From NCBI GenBank assembly GCA_035687255.1, contig DASRYI010000233.1, positions 1 through 9,935 of the forward strand: a stretch of DNA of 9,935 nucleotides. The letters run 5' to 3'. Below, piece by piece: positions 1 through 6,355 of this stretch. How positions within the stretch are numbered: position 1 is the stretch's first letter; the number at the start of each line of letters is the position of its first letter. Below the pieces are notes generated by a model. That model made no database searches and had not been told where the DNA came from. It worked only from the letters and a program-made list of their open reading frames with translations. The translations under genes and the position numbers were made by a program. This stretch comes from JAKEHA01 sp035687255. Lineage in GTDB: Bacteria; Krumholzibacteriota; Krumholzibacteriia; WVZY01; JAKEHA01.

Positions 1-138
1 GACGCCCACCGCGAATTTCTGCGCACGTGGCGCGGCCTTGAGATCGACGATCACCTTCACGAACGCGGGGCGCGCATCCGCGCGCGCGGGATCGAACGCG
101 CTGCCACGCCACGTGCGCAGAAATTCGCGGTGGGCGTC
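1..138. repeat. 32-bp perfect inverted repeat (1-32 and 107-138) inside queE
   Basis: Bases 1-32 are the exact reverse complement of bases 107-138, checked base by base, with 74 bases between the arms. The outer arm starts at the first base of the window, so it may be longer. Matching ends at base 33 versus 106. The inner arm encodes a QueE-like segment (HREFLRTW) on the minus strand, so it appears to be the authentic copy. The outer arm would encode APRAQKFAVGV, which I do not recognise as QueE. Such an arrangement is typical of chimeric or palindromic contig ends, although a genuine duplication cannot be excluded. Confidence 0.9.
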
Positions 139-651
139 ACCATGGTCGACACCGGTCGCCGACGGCAGCTTGACGTCGGCGGCGATCACGTCGATGTCGT
201 CGATCATGCCGGCCAGCGCATTCGCGTGCAGCCCCGCCGTTTCCAGGTAGATGCGAAATCCCCGCCCCCGCAGCGCCCGCGCCAGCGCGCGGACGAACTC
301 CGGCTGTTCCAGCGGCTCCCCCCCGGTGATGCTCACGGTGGTGACAGGAGCGTGAGCGGCGGCCATGACCGCCACGTCGTCCACCACGTCCTCCAGCGTG
401 ACCGGGTTGGGACGCCAGGGACGCGCGTCCCCCACTGCGGAGTGAATCACAAACCGCGGAGTCTGCACCTTGCTGTAGACGGTGTCGCACCACGAACAGG
501 TGGCGGCGCAGCCGGCGGTGCGCACGAAGATCTGCCGCTCCCCCGCGAAGAGTCCTTCACCCTGCGGGGAGCAGAACAACTCCGAGAGGTGTCCGTGGAG
601 TGTGTCGCGCGCCTGCGCGCGCGCCGCCAGTTGTTCTTCCATCGTGCTCAT
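1..651 (-). CDS. queE: 7-carboxy-7-deazaguanine synthase QueE (radical SAM), 3' end beyond window
   Basis: QueE converts 6-carboxy-5,6,7,8-tetrahydropterin to 7-carboxy-7-deazaguanine in preQ0 synthesis, using S-adenosylmethionine and a [4Fe-4S] cluster in the cytoplasm. The minus-strand frame is open for 217 codons, from ATG at 651 to the window edge. I translated it by hand. It shows a CSPQGEG substrate-side motif (27-33), a CxxxCxxC cluster motif CAATCSWC at C48, C52 and C55 followed by DT, a TGGEP SAM-binding motif near 109-113, and a late FVKVIVD strand. The ATG overlaps the stop of the upstream DUF366 gene (ATGA), which suggests translational coupling; an in-frame ATG at 642 is an alternative start. 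No strong Shine-Dalgarno sits at the usual distance. The family is about 210-245 residues, so the gene should be nearly complete. The final residues, after FVKVIVD, fall in an inverted repeat (bases 1-32) and are suspect. Confidence 0.93.
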   Translation of the reverse strand, partial: MSTMEEQLAARAQARDTLHGHLSELFCSPQGEGLFAGERQIFVRTAGCAATCSWCDTVYSKVQTPRFVIHSAVGDARPWRPNPVTLEDVVDDVAVMAAAHAPVTTVSITGGEPLEQPEFVRALARALRGRGFRIYLETAGLHANALAGMIDDIDVIAADVKLPSATGVDHGDAHREFLRTWRGSAFDPARADARPAFVKVIVDLKAAPRAQKFAVGV

Positions 652-1205
652 GAAACCATTCTGACCTTGGTGGTGGCGTGGGCCGCGCTTTCGAGCTCGC
701 GCGCATAACGCGCAAGCAGATCCTGCAACACCGCCCGCGCGTCCAGGCCCATCTCCCGGAGACCCGCGGCCGGAACCGGCGCCCCCTGCGGATCCACGTT
801 GATGCCCAGGTGGATCAGGCTGGCCCCGGATGACGGCGCCGCAATCGAGACCGTCAGTTTGCGCTCCTCATAATATAGATCATCCCCGTCGCGACGGGTG
901 GGCCGGCCCGCGCCGGCCAGCAGCTCGCCCAGCAGAACCACCAGCATCCGCTGGCGCAGCACCGCGGCGTCCAGCGCGCAGCCCGGGTGTTCGACGATCA
1001 CGTGCGCCATCGATGCCGCCCGGATGAACTCACCCGCGCGCGCGTCGTCCAGATCGACCAGGTTCTCGGTGGGCACGTGGCACGGTCCCACAAAACCGGC
1101 GGCGGCGTCACCCTCGAATCCGGTCTGCTCGCGCACCCATCCGCTGTGCAGCTCGAGGCCCGTGTACGGGACAATTCCGTCGAGAATGCGAATGGAAAGC
1201 ATCAT
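648..1205 (-). CDS. DUF366-family protein of the preQ0 operon
   Basis: A 185-residue protein recognised as DUF366 (PF04017) from memory of the family pattern. Visible blocks are YTGLELHSGW (14-23), FVGPCHVPTENLVDLDD (38-54), SMAHVIVEH (65-73), RQRM (84-87), RRDGDDLYY (104-112), KLTVSIA (116-122), LIHLGINVD (130-138) and a terminal KVR (180-182). I know of no established biochemical function. Its conserved basic and acidic residues look like an enzyme active site rather than a structural protein, and there is no signal peptide or membrane segment. The start at 1205 overlaps the queC stop (TGA at 1204-1202), and its own TGA (650-648) overlaps the queE ATG, so it is locked between two deazaguanine genes. 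A second ATG at 1202 is equally possible; GAGG lies just upstream. A long open frame continues upstream through queC but is antiphase read-through. A role in deazaguanine or queuosine metabolism is inferred from context. Confidence 0.88.
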   Translation of the reverse strand: MMLSIRILDGIVPYTGLELHSGWVREQTGFEGDAAAGFVGPCHVPTENLVDLDDARAGEFIRAASMAHVIVEHPGCALDAAVLRQRMLVVLLGELLAGAGRPTRRDGDDLYYEERKLTVSIAAPSSGASLIHLGINVDPQGAPVPAAGLREMGLDARAVLQDLLARYARELESAAHATTKVRMVS

Positions 1206-1879
1206 GCCTCGAATTCGATCACGGGACGGTCGGCCGGGGAAAGCGTTTCCAGGGCGCCCCGAAGGCGGCGGCATGACGCGCACCGCCCGCACATCCGTTC
1301 CCCGGAACGGTAGCAACTCCATACTATGGAAAGCGGGGCCTTGATCTCGAGACCCAGGCGGATGATGTCGGACTTGTCGAGCGCCAGCGTGAAACTCTCC
1401 ACGCGCACCTGGTTGCGCGTCGACAATTCCAGCGCGCGTGTGCTGCGCGCCACGTACTCCGCACTGTTGTCGGGAAACTCTTCGGCTTCTTCGCGATTGA
1501 AGCCGGTCACGATGGTGTCGCAGCCATAGCGTTCGGCGTAGGCGGCGGCAATATTGATGAACACACCGTTGCGATTGGGAATCCACACGTCGTCGAGCGA
1601 TTCCAGCCGTCCGGCCTCTTCGCCGGGGGTGGAGGCCTGCATGCCCCGCGGGGCCAGGGATTCCAGCCAGCGCACATCCACATCCTGGAACGGGAGCCCG
1701 TAGTAGTCGGCGGCGCTGCGCGACGACACGCGCTCGCTCTCGCGCGCGCGCTGCCCGTAGTCGAAGAACATCACCGATTCCACGCGGCGCTCCCGCGCGG
1801 CGCACGCCAGCGATACAATCGAATCGAGTCCGCCGCTCACCAGCACGATGGAACGGGGACGTGGCGTCTCACGACTCAC
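1202..1879 (-). CDS. queC: 7-cyano-7-deazaguanine (preQ0) synthase QueC
   Basis: QueC is an ATP-dependent ligase that turns 7-carboxy-7-deazaguanine and ammonia into preQ0, the precursor of queuosine and archaeosine-type modifications. The 225-residue length is normal for the family. The PP-loop ATP motif SGGLDS is at 15-20. The IPNRNGVF segment lies mid-protein, and the C-terminal zinc site has C189, C197, C200 and C203 in the pattern CY...CGRCASCRRLRG. Translation starts at GTG 1879, which has AGGAG (1886-1890) 6 nt upstream inside the end of queD, only 3 nt after the queD stop. The stop overlaps the DUF366 start. All hallmark residues are intact. Confidence 0.96.
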   Translation of the reverse strand: MSRETPRPRSIVLVSGGLDSIVSLACAARERRVESVMFFDYGQRARESERVSSRSAADYYGLPFQDVDVRWLESLAPRGMQASTPGEEAGRLESLDDVWIPNRNGVFINIAAAYAERYGCDTIVTGFNREEAEEFPDNSAEYVARSTRALELSTRNQVRVESFTLALDKSDIIRLGLEIKAPLSIVWSCYRSGERMCGRCASCRRLRGALETLSPADRPVIEFEA

Positions 1880-1882
1880 GGT

Positions 1883-2263
1883 TCACTCCTGGTAGGCCGC
1901 GCACGCTTCCGGCCCTTCCCACACTTCCACGCGCAGCAACCGTCCGCGCGGGGCCAGGCTGAAACGCTCGTTCAGGTGGAGAAACACCTGACGCGCCAGA
2001 TTTTCGGCGGTCGGCGGCACGCGGTCGAAGGGCGGAATGTCGTTCAGGTGCCGGTGGTCGTAGCGGTCGTGCACCTCGCTGCGCAGAATCTGCTTGAGGT
2101 CGCGGAAGTTTGTTCCCATGCCGTGTTCGTCCAGCGATGAGAACGCCCAGTGCACGCGCACTGTCCAGGTGTGCCCGTGCAGCCGGTCACAGGGCGGACA
2201 ACCGGGAAGAATGTGGGACGAAGCCAGCCGGCATTCGACGGAGAGCGTGAATGTGGAACTCAA
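1883..2263 (-). CDS. queD: 6-carboxy-5,6,7,8-tetrahydropterin synthase QueD
   Basis: QueD converts 7,8-dihydroneopterin triphosphate to 6-carboxytetrahydropterin, the first committed step after GTP cyclohydrolase I. The 126-residue product has the family's zinc histidines in SSHIL and LHGHTW. Between them is a catalytic-type cysteine (PPCDRLHGH). The later blocks are NFRDLK, DHRHLND, PTAENLA and the C-terminal VEVWEGPEACAAY. The start is TTG at 2263. No in-frame ATG exists between it and the divergent region, and this start gives the usual short N terminus (MSSTFTLSVECRLASSH). The Shine-Dalgarno is weak (GAGACG). The gene heads the operon, with queC 3 nt downstream. No folE is in the window, so dihydroneopterin triphosphate must be supplied from elsewhere. 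Confidence 0.95.
   Translation of the reverse strand: MSSTFTLSVECRLASSHILPGCPPCDRLHGHTWTVRVHWAFSSLDEHGMGTNFRDLKQILRSEVHDRYDHRHLNDIPPFDRVPPTAENLARQVFLHLNERFSLAPRGRLLRVEVWEGPEACAAYQE
1886..1890 (-). promoter_or_regulatory. Shine-Dalgarno AGGAG for queC, inside the end of queD
   Basis: On the minus strand AGGAG lies 6 nt before the GTG at 1879. It sits within the last codons of queD, with its final base adjoining the queD TGA. It fixes the queC start as GTG and implies coupled translation of queD and queC. Confidence 0.8.
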
Positions 2264-2305
2264 ATCGTCTCGATTGGGGCGCGACGGGGGGCGCGCGGCG
2301 AAGAG

Positions 2306-2323
2306 GTCATGGGGCGGTCATGC
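2306..2323. repeat. Tandem GGTCATG repeat, 11-nt period, in the divergent region
   Basis: GGTCATG occurs at 2306-2312 and again at 2317-2323, giving an 11-nt period close to one helical turn. A further GTCAT is at 2336-2340 beside the AT-rich block. The repeats lie between the putative que promoter and the queD start. They could be a binding site for a regulator contacting one DNA face, or chance in GC-rich DNA. No regulator is known from the window. The rest of the 309-base gap (2264-2572) holds no gene or strong hairpin that I can support. Confidence 0.3.
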
Positions 2324-2338
2324 AACTGTTTGCCCGTC

Positions 2339-2368
2339 ATAATACTTGAAGGTTCGGGGCGGACGCAA
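2339..2368 (-). promoter_or_regulatory. Candidate sigma-70 promoter for the queD-queC-DUF366-queE operon
   Basis: On the minus strand TTGCGT (2368-2363) is followed after 18 nt by TATTAT (2344-2339), the most AT-rich spot in the divergent gap. The -10 differs from consensus at one base; the -35 keeps only the TTG core and the match is modest. Transcription would start near 2332, giving a leader of about 70 nt before queD. No other convincing promoter was seen for the operon. Confidence 0.35.
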
Positions 2369-2572
2369 CCGATCGCACCCCGGCGCGTGCATTTTGCGGC
2401 CTCGCCGGCGACCGTGCACGAGCGCACCGCCTCCCGCAGCCACGCTGTATCGGGCTTTTTCCCAACTGCTTACCGCAGATCACACCGGCCGGGTGGTGAA
2501 TCCCCGGTCTGGTATGCGATTCGCTTACTCCGACCGCACCGTGTGGAAAAAATCCCCGGGCATCGCGGAACC

Positions 2573-4882
2573 ATGAACGAAAAAGTTGCCTCCATCATCC
2601 AGAAAGCGCAACAGGAGCGCAAGCGGTCCCAGTTTCCGCGCGCCCTGAAACGCCTCGAACAGGGCATTGCGTCCCACCCCGACGAGCTCGATCTGTACCT
2701 CGAGGCGGTGGACACCGCCATCGACGGCGGTGAGCTGCTCCAGGCCACCAACCTGCTCAAGACCACCCAGGACAAGTTCGTTCGCGAACGCGAGCGCGTG
2801 CAGCAGTTCGTGAGTGACAAGCTGCAGACCGTACACGATCCCTCGCTGGCGCGCTGCGTGGTGGAACACGCCGTCAAGCGCCGGGATCTCGAGGGCGCGC
2901 TTGCGCTGCTCGAAAACGTGCCCGATCACATCGTTCGCGATCTGCAGAACCGCACGCGCACCAAGGCGCAGTCACTCAAATCCGCCTCGCACGGCGGCTA
3001 CACACTGCGCGGCGAAACCGTCAGCAACGAGATCACCAACGCCGTGCTGTCGGTGCGTCTGGGCAATCTGAAAGAGGCCGTGATCACCATCGTGAACGTG
3101 CTGGCGGAAAAACCCGTCGAGCACAAGGTCCTGGATGGTTTTCTGGCGTCCCTGGCGGCAAAGAACGGGAAGTCGGGCCGCATCAATTATGCGCGCGGCT
3201 GTGCCCTGCGCGCGGGCGGCAACGAAGTGGAAGCGGTGCACGAGCTGGTCGAAGGCGCGCGGCTCGAACCGGCGTGCGCCGCCAACTGCGCCGAACAACT
3301 GCAGGCCATGCTCGAGAACGCCAAGCACCCGGGCAAGGTCCGCCGGGCTCTGGGTGAAGCGCTGCTGATCAAGGGCGACACGGACGGAGCTGCATCCGTC
3401 CTGCGCGAGTATCTGGCGGAAAACACCGAGAACGCCCGTGAAGTCATCATGTTGCTGCGTCCGTTCATCGACAATGCCGCCGAACTCAACGCGTGCACCT
3501 GGCTCGCCGTCGAGCTGGCACTGGGTCTCGAGCAATCATCCGTGGCCATGGAGCTTCTGCGCGGACTGCAGCAGCACGGTCACGCGTCCGACGTGTATGC
3601 CTGGCTGGAAGCGCACGCGGGAGCGGCGGGCGCGCCCGACGTGGCGATGTTCCACGCCTCGCTGGCGCTGGATCAGAAACAATACGAGCGCGCGGTGGAA
3701 ATCCTGGAAAGGGTCTGCTCGGGATCGAAGGAGCAGGTCACGCCGGTTCTCAGCCTGATTGAGAAGCATCGCTCGGCACACGTGTCGGTGGAGGCGCTGT
3801 ACCGCACGTACGCACCCGCGGACACGCCGCAGGAGACGGTGCCCGAGAGCAACGACGGCGACTTTCAGATGTTCGAGGCGAATGAGTTTCGTCTCGAGCG
3901 CGCGGCGTCTTCGGCCCCGCAGTCGACGCAGGCGCAGAAGCGACAGTCGCCGCCGCGCTTTGCCACGTCTCCGTTCTCGACGTCCGACAACGGACCCGAC
4001 CTTTCTGAATCGGGCGGCGCGCAGGGCGCAAAACCGCTCATCGAAAACACCGAACTCCAGTTCGGCGACGACGGCACCATCCAGCGCAAGCGACAGGGGG
4101 AGCCGGTGAAATCGGCGCCGTCGCCATCCATCGAGATCACGGAATCCCACGTTGAGAACGTCGCCCAGAAGCTGTACGAGACCGGGGCCTCGGCCTTCTT
4201 TCATATCGACGACGGAGCCGCGGAGGGCGGGGACGAGCCCGCGAGCGGCACGGAGCCCGCGCCGTTCGCCGCGCCCGAGGCCGGTTCACACGCCCCGGAG
4301 GCCGAAACGGCGGCGTCCAGGGCTCAAGCTGCACACCTGGACACGGGAATCGCCTCGTCCAACGCGGCAGCCGGTGCAAACGCGGGTGATTCTGCGGTTG
4401 CCCCGAAACCCGAAACGCCCGCGCCGTTTGCCGAACGCTTTGCCCGCTTCACGCGCGGCGAGCTGGCCAACCCGGACATACTTGCCCTGCTCGAGGAGGC
4501 CGTGCACGACGAGCACGTCGACGAACTGCACGAGTTGCTGTACTTCCAGCCGCAAACCAGCGCGGAGCATTTTGCCCGTTACTACTACCAGGCCGAATAC
4601 CACGTCCTGTGCAACCGCCCGTTGCAGGCGCTGGAAATCCTGGCGCGCCTCGACACGCCCGGTTTGAGCGACGAAGAAAAAGAACGGCTGTGGTACAAGA
4701 TCGCCATTGCACAGCGCCTGACCCACAACTTTGCGGGTGCGGAATCCACGCTGGACCGCCTGCTGCAACTGTTTCCGGGTCGCGAGGAGTTTGCACGGCT
4801 GAAACGCCGCAATCACCAGCAGTTCATCGAGTCCCAGTCGCTCGCCGCCACCACACTGGAAAAAACTTCCTCGCTCGACTGA
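2573..4882 (+). CDS. TPR-like helical-repeat protein with a long low-complexity linker
   Basis: A 769-residue protein with no signal peptide or membrane segment, so probably cytoplasmic. Residues 1-410 are helical hairpins of TPR type with A/L/G spacing, for example FPRALKRLEQGIASHPDELD at 21-40, GDTDGAASVLREYLAEN and QYERAVEILERV. Residues about 415-615 are rich in Ala, Pro, Ser, Glu and Gly, with a better-conserved-looking stretch at 519-546 (EITESHVENVAQKLYETGA). Residues 616-745 form a second helical domain, also TPR-like. I do not recognise a specific family; a scaffold or adaptor role is inferred. The start at ATG 2573 has a weak GGAA upstream. The same frame is open back to 2150 but runs antisense to queD, so the upstream part is not counted. 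No partner gene adjoins it closely; the next gene begins 149 nt downstream. Confidence 0.85.
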   Translation: MNEKVASIIQKAQQERKRSQFPRALKRLEQGIASHPDELDLYLEAVDTAIDGGELLQATNLLKTTQDKFVRERERVQQFVSDKLQTVHDPSLARCVVEHAVKRRDLEGALALLENVPDHIVRDLQNRTRTKAQSLKSASHGGYTLRGETVSNEITNAVLSVRLGNLKEAVITIVNVLAEKPVEHKVLDGFLASLAAKNGKSGRINYARGCALRAGGNEVEAVHELVEGARLEPACAANCAEQLQAMLENAKHPGKVRRALGEALLIKGDTDGAASVLREYLAENTENAREVIMLLRPFIDNAAELNACTWLAVELALGLEQSSVAMELLRGLQQHGHASDVYAWLEAHAGAAGAPDVAMFHASLALDQKQYERAVEILERVCSGSKEQVTPVLSLIEKHRSAHVSVEALYRTYAPADTPQETVPESNDGDFQMFEANEFRLERAASSAPQSTQAQKRQSPPRFATSPFSTSDNGPDLSESGGAQGAKPLIENTELQFGDDGTIQRKRQGEPVKSAPSPSIEITESHVENVAQKLYETGASAFFHIDDGAAEGGDEPASGTEPAPFAAPEAGSHAPEAETAASRAQAAHLDTGIASSNAAAGANAGDSAVAPKPETPAPFAERFARFTRGELANPDILALLEEAVHDEHVDELHELLYFQPQTSAEHFARYYYQAEYHVLCNRPLQALEILARLDTPGLSDEEKERLWYKIAIAQRLTHNFAGAESTLDRLLQLFPGREEFARLKRRNHQQFIESQSLAATTLEKTSSLD

Positions 4883-4940
4883 ACGCCGGTTCCGTTTGCC
4901 CGAATCCCGCCGTACGCGTCCCCGTGCACGCACCGGAGCG

Positions 4941-4956
4941 CGGCACAGAACATGCT
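4941..4956 (+). promoter_or_regulatory. Weak sigma-54-like (-24/-12) element upstream of the 5032 gene
   Basis: The element reads CGGCAC, six intervening bases, then TGCT. It keeps GG (4942-4943) and GC (4954-4955) at the required spacing and shares GAAC in the spacer with the stronger element at 8842. It lacks the leading T, the G after CAC and one of the two Ts before GC. GG-N10-GC alone is common in GC-rich DNA. No better sigma-70 promoter was seen in the 149-base gap 4883-5031, and no terminator for the preceding gene. Confidence 0.25.
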
Positions 4957-5031
4957 AATAAGCGCCCGGATACTGTCGTATTTGCTTGCTGCTGAATATT
5001 CTCCCGAGTCGGACGTGCAAGGAGCACTATC

Positions 5032-6276
5032 ATGAAGATCTGTCCGTTCATGTCGCACATGCTGGGCAACGAGGCCAATATTCTCGAGGTGGGAATGCCC
5101 GAGGATCTGAGTCGCACCGACGAGGCCATGGGCGGCGTCGCCGTCAAGACTGAGCGCAAATCGAGAACGGACGTGAAGAAGGAGAGCAAGCCGGCGACGT
5201 CCCATCTCTACTGCCTGCGCGATACCTGCCGTTTCTACCGCGGCAGCGACGGCGGTTGCACCTTCGACGCCATACTCGAGAACGCGTCGCGCGCCGGCGA
5301 GGAAGGCGCCGCGGCCCAGAAAGAAGCCGTGGCATCCTTCGCACGCGAACTGGACAAGTTCTGGAAATTTCAGACCAAGAGTGCCGCCGAACTGATTGCG
5401 TCATTCGGCGAAGTGGAGAAGCGGCAGGAAGAGTCGCTCTCGAAGATCACACACGAGCTCGAGTCGCGCCTGCAGTCACACGACGGCGACGAAATGAATT
5501 CGATCCGCGACAATATCGCGGAAATCAAGGACACGATCGACGTCCGCAACGATGGGTTCGAGGCGCTGACCACCACCGTGTCCGATCTGGTGGTCGGTTT
5601 CGACGACAGCTTCAAGGCCATCAAGGAGCAGTGGAAGCATCTGTCGGAGCAAATGGCCACGCTGGAGGCAATGGCGCCGCGCATCGAACGCATGGAATCG
5701 ACCATTACCAGGACCGTGGAGAACATCGACCGGCTCGAGCGCAACTGGGCGGAGATGCTGGATCTGGTTCGCACCGACAAGAAGAAGGACGAAGAGGCGA
5801 TCGCGGTGCAGCAGGGCAACCGCCGCGAAGCCATGAAGTTCAACAATCTGGGCGTGACCAGCTTCCACAACGGACATCTGGAACTGGCGCGGGACCAGTT
5901 CCTGGACGCCGTCAAACGCGATTCCTCCTTTGCCGAGTGCTACAACAACCTCGGGCTGGTGTACACCGAGCTGGGCGAGGAAGCCCAGGCTGCGGCTGCC
6001 TTCGTGAAGGCGATTACGCTGAACCCGGACCTGCACGCCGCCTACAACAACCTCGGCTACGTGTACTACAAGCAGGGAGACTACGAGCGGGCCGTGGAGA
6101 TGCACTCCGAAGCGGTGTCACGCAGCGGCAACAACTCTTCCGCGTACACCAACCTGGGCAACGCGTACTACAAGCTGGGCAACACGGAGGAGGCGCGCGC
6201 GGCGTGGCAGACGGCCATCGAGCTCGACCCCGCCAACGAAAAAGCGCAGCGCAGTCTCAAGGCCCTGAAGGGCTGA
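5032..6276 (+). CDS. Cys-motif / coiled-coil / TPR protein of unknown function
   Basis: A 414-residue protein in three parts. The N terminus (1-80) begins MKICPFMSHM and carries C4, C61, C66 and C76, the last three in YCLRDTCRFYRGSDGGCTFD. This spacing suggests a zinc or iron-sulfur site, but no known family is claimed. Residues about 84-262 are charged, heptad-like and probably coiled coil. Residues 265-412 form about four canonical TPRs (AECYNNLGLVYTELGEEAQA, AAYNNLGYVYYKQGDYERAV, SAYTNLGNAYYKLGNTEEAR), ending at ELDPANEKAQRSLKALKG. There is no signal peptide or membrane segment. AAGGAG (5019-5024) lies 7 nt before the ATG and fixes the start. It resembles a protein-protein assembly platform whose activity might be gated by the metal site; this is inference. 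Confidence 0.9.
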   Translation: MKICPFMSHMLGNEANILEVGMPEDLSRTDEAMGGVAVKTERKSRTDVKKESKPATSHLYCLRDTCRFYRGSDGGCTFDAILENASRAGEEGAAAQKEAVASFARELDKFWKFQTKSAAELIASFGEVEKRQEESLSKITHELESRLQSHDGDEMNSIRDNIAEIKDTIDVRNDGFEALTTTVSDLVVGFDDSFKAIKEQWKHLSEQMATLEAMAPRIERMESTITRTVENIDRLERNWAEMLDLVRTDKKKDEEAIAVQQGNRREAMKFNNLGVTSFHNGHLELARDQFLDAVKRDSSFAECYNNLGLVYTELGEEAQAAAAFVKAITLNPDLHAAYNNLGYVYYKQGDYERAVEMHSEAVSRSGNNSSAYTNLGNAYYKLGNTEEARAAWQTAIELDPANEKAQRSLKALKG

Positions 6277-6288
6277 GACACCGCTGGA

Positions 6289-6302
6289 TGGAGAATTCTC
6301 CA
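6289..6302. repeat. 14-bp perfect palindrome just after the 5032-6276 gene
   Basis: TGGAGAATTCTCCA is self-complementary with no spacer and lies 12 nt after the TGA of the TPR gene. With no loop it is a poor RNA hairpin, so a dimeric-protein DNA site or chance is likelier than termination. GAGAATT recurs at 6324-6330 at the edge of the terminator hairpin. Confidence 0.4.
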
Positions 6303-6328
6303 ACGCAAAGCATTTCTGGCGGCGAGAA

Positions 6329-6355
6329 TTTCGGTTAGAAGACGCCTAACCGAAA
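6329..6355. terminator. Bidirectional hairpin between convergent genes
   Basis: TTTCGGTTAG (6329-6338) and CTAACCGAAA (6346-6355) form a perfect 10-bp stem around a 7-nt loop. It lies 52 nt beyond the plus-strand stop at 6276, and its left arm contains the TAA stop (6337-6335) of the minus-strand hydrolase gene. The position between convergent genes suggests a shared terminator. The T-tract is short on both strands, so efficiency is uncertain. Confidence 0.6.

Noticed and set aside
130..708. Plus-strand open frames opposite queE and DUF366
   Set aside because: They are antisense to well-supported genes with conserved motifs, and their translations are Arg/Pro/Ala-rich without domains.
1206..1805. 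Long DUF366 form starting within queC
   Set aside because: The upstream 200 codons are an alternative frame of queC. DUF366 homology begins at MMLSIRILDG, exactly where the ATG overlaps the queC stop.
2264..2340. preQ1 riboswitch in the que operon leader
   Set aside because: Expected because preQ1 riboswitches control such genes, but no recognisable aptamer core or A-rich tail is present. The leader is C-rich and unlike the known classes.
2499..2559. AATCCCCGG direct repeat (2499-2507 and 2551-2559)
   Set aside because: Only 9 bp, with 52-nt spacing and no relation to a promoter or start. Chance is sufficient.
2150..2572. N-terminal extension of the TPR protein by 141 codons
   Set aside because: The frame is open but runs antisense to the conserved queD 5' end and the divergent promoter region. 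Its translation is Arg/Gly/Pro-rich with no domain, typical of chance openness in GC-rich DNA.
5256..6338. 360-codon plus-strand frame overlapping the coiled-coil/TPR gene
   Set aside because: It is a shifted frame of a gene with clear TPRs and a strong ribosome site; its product is Arg/Gly-rich and featureless.
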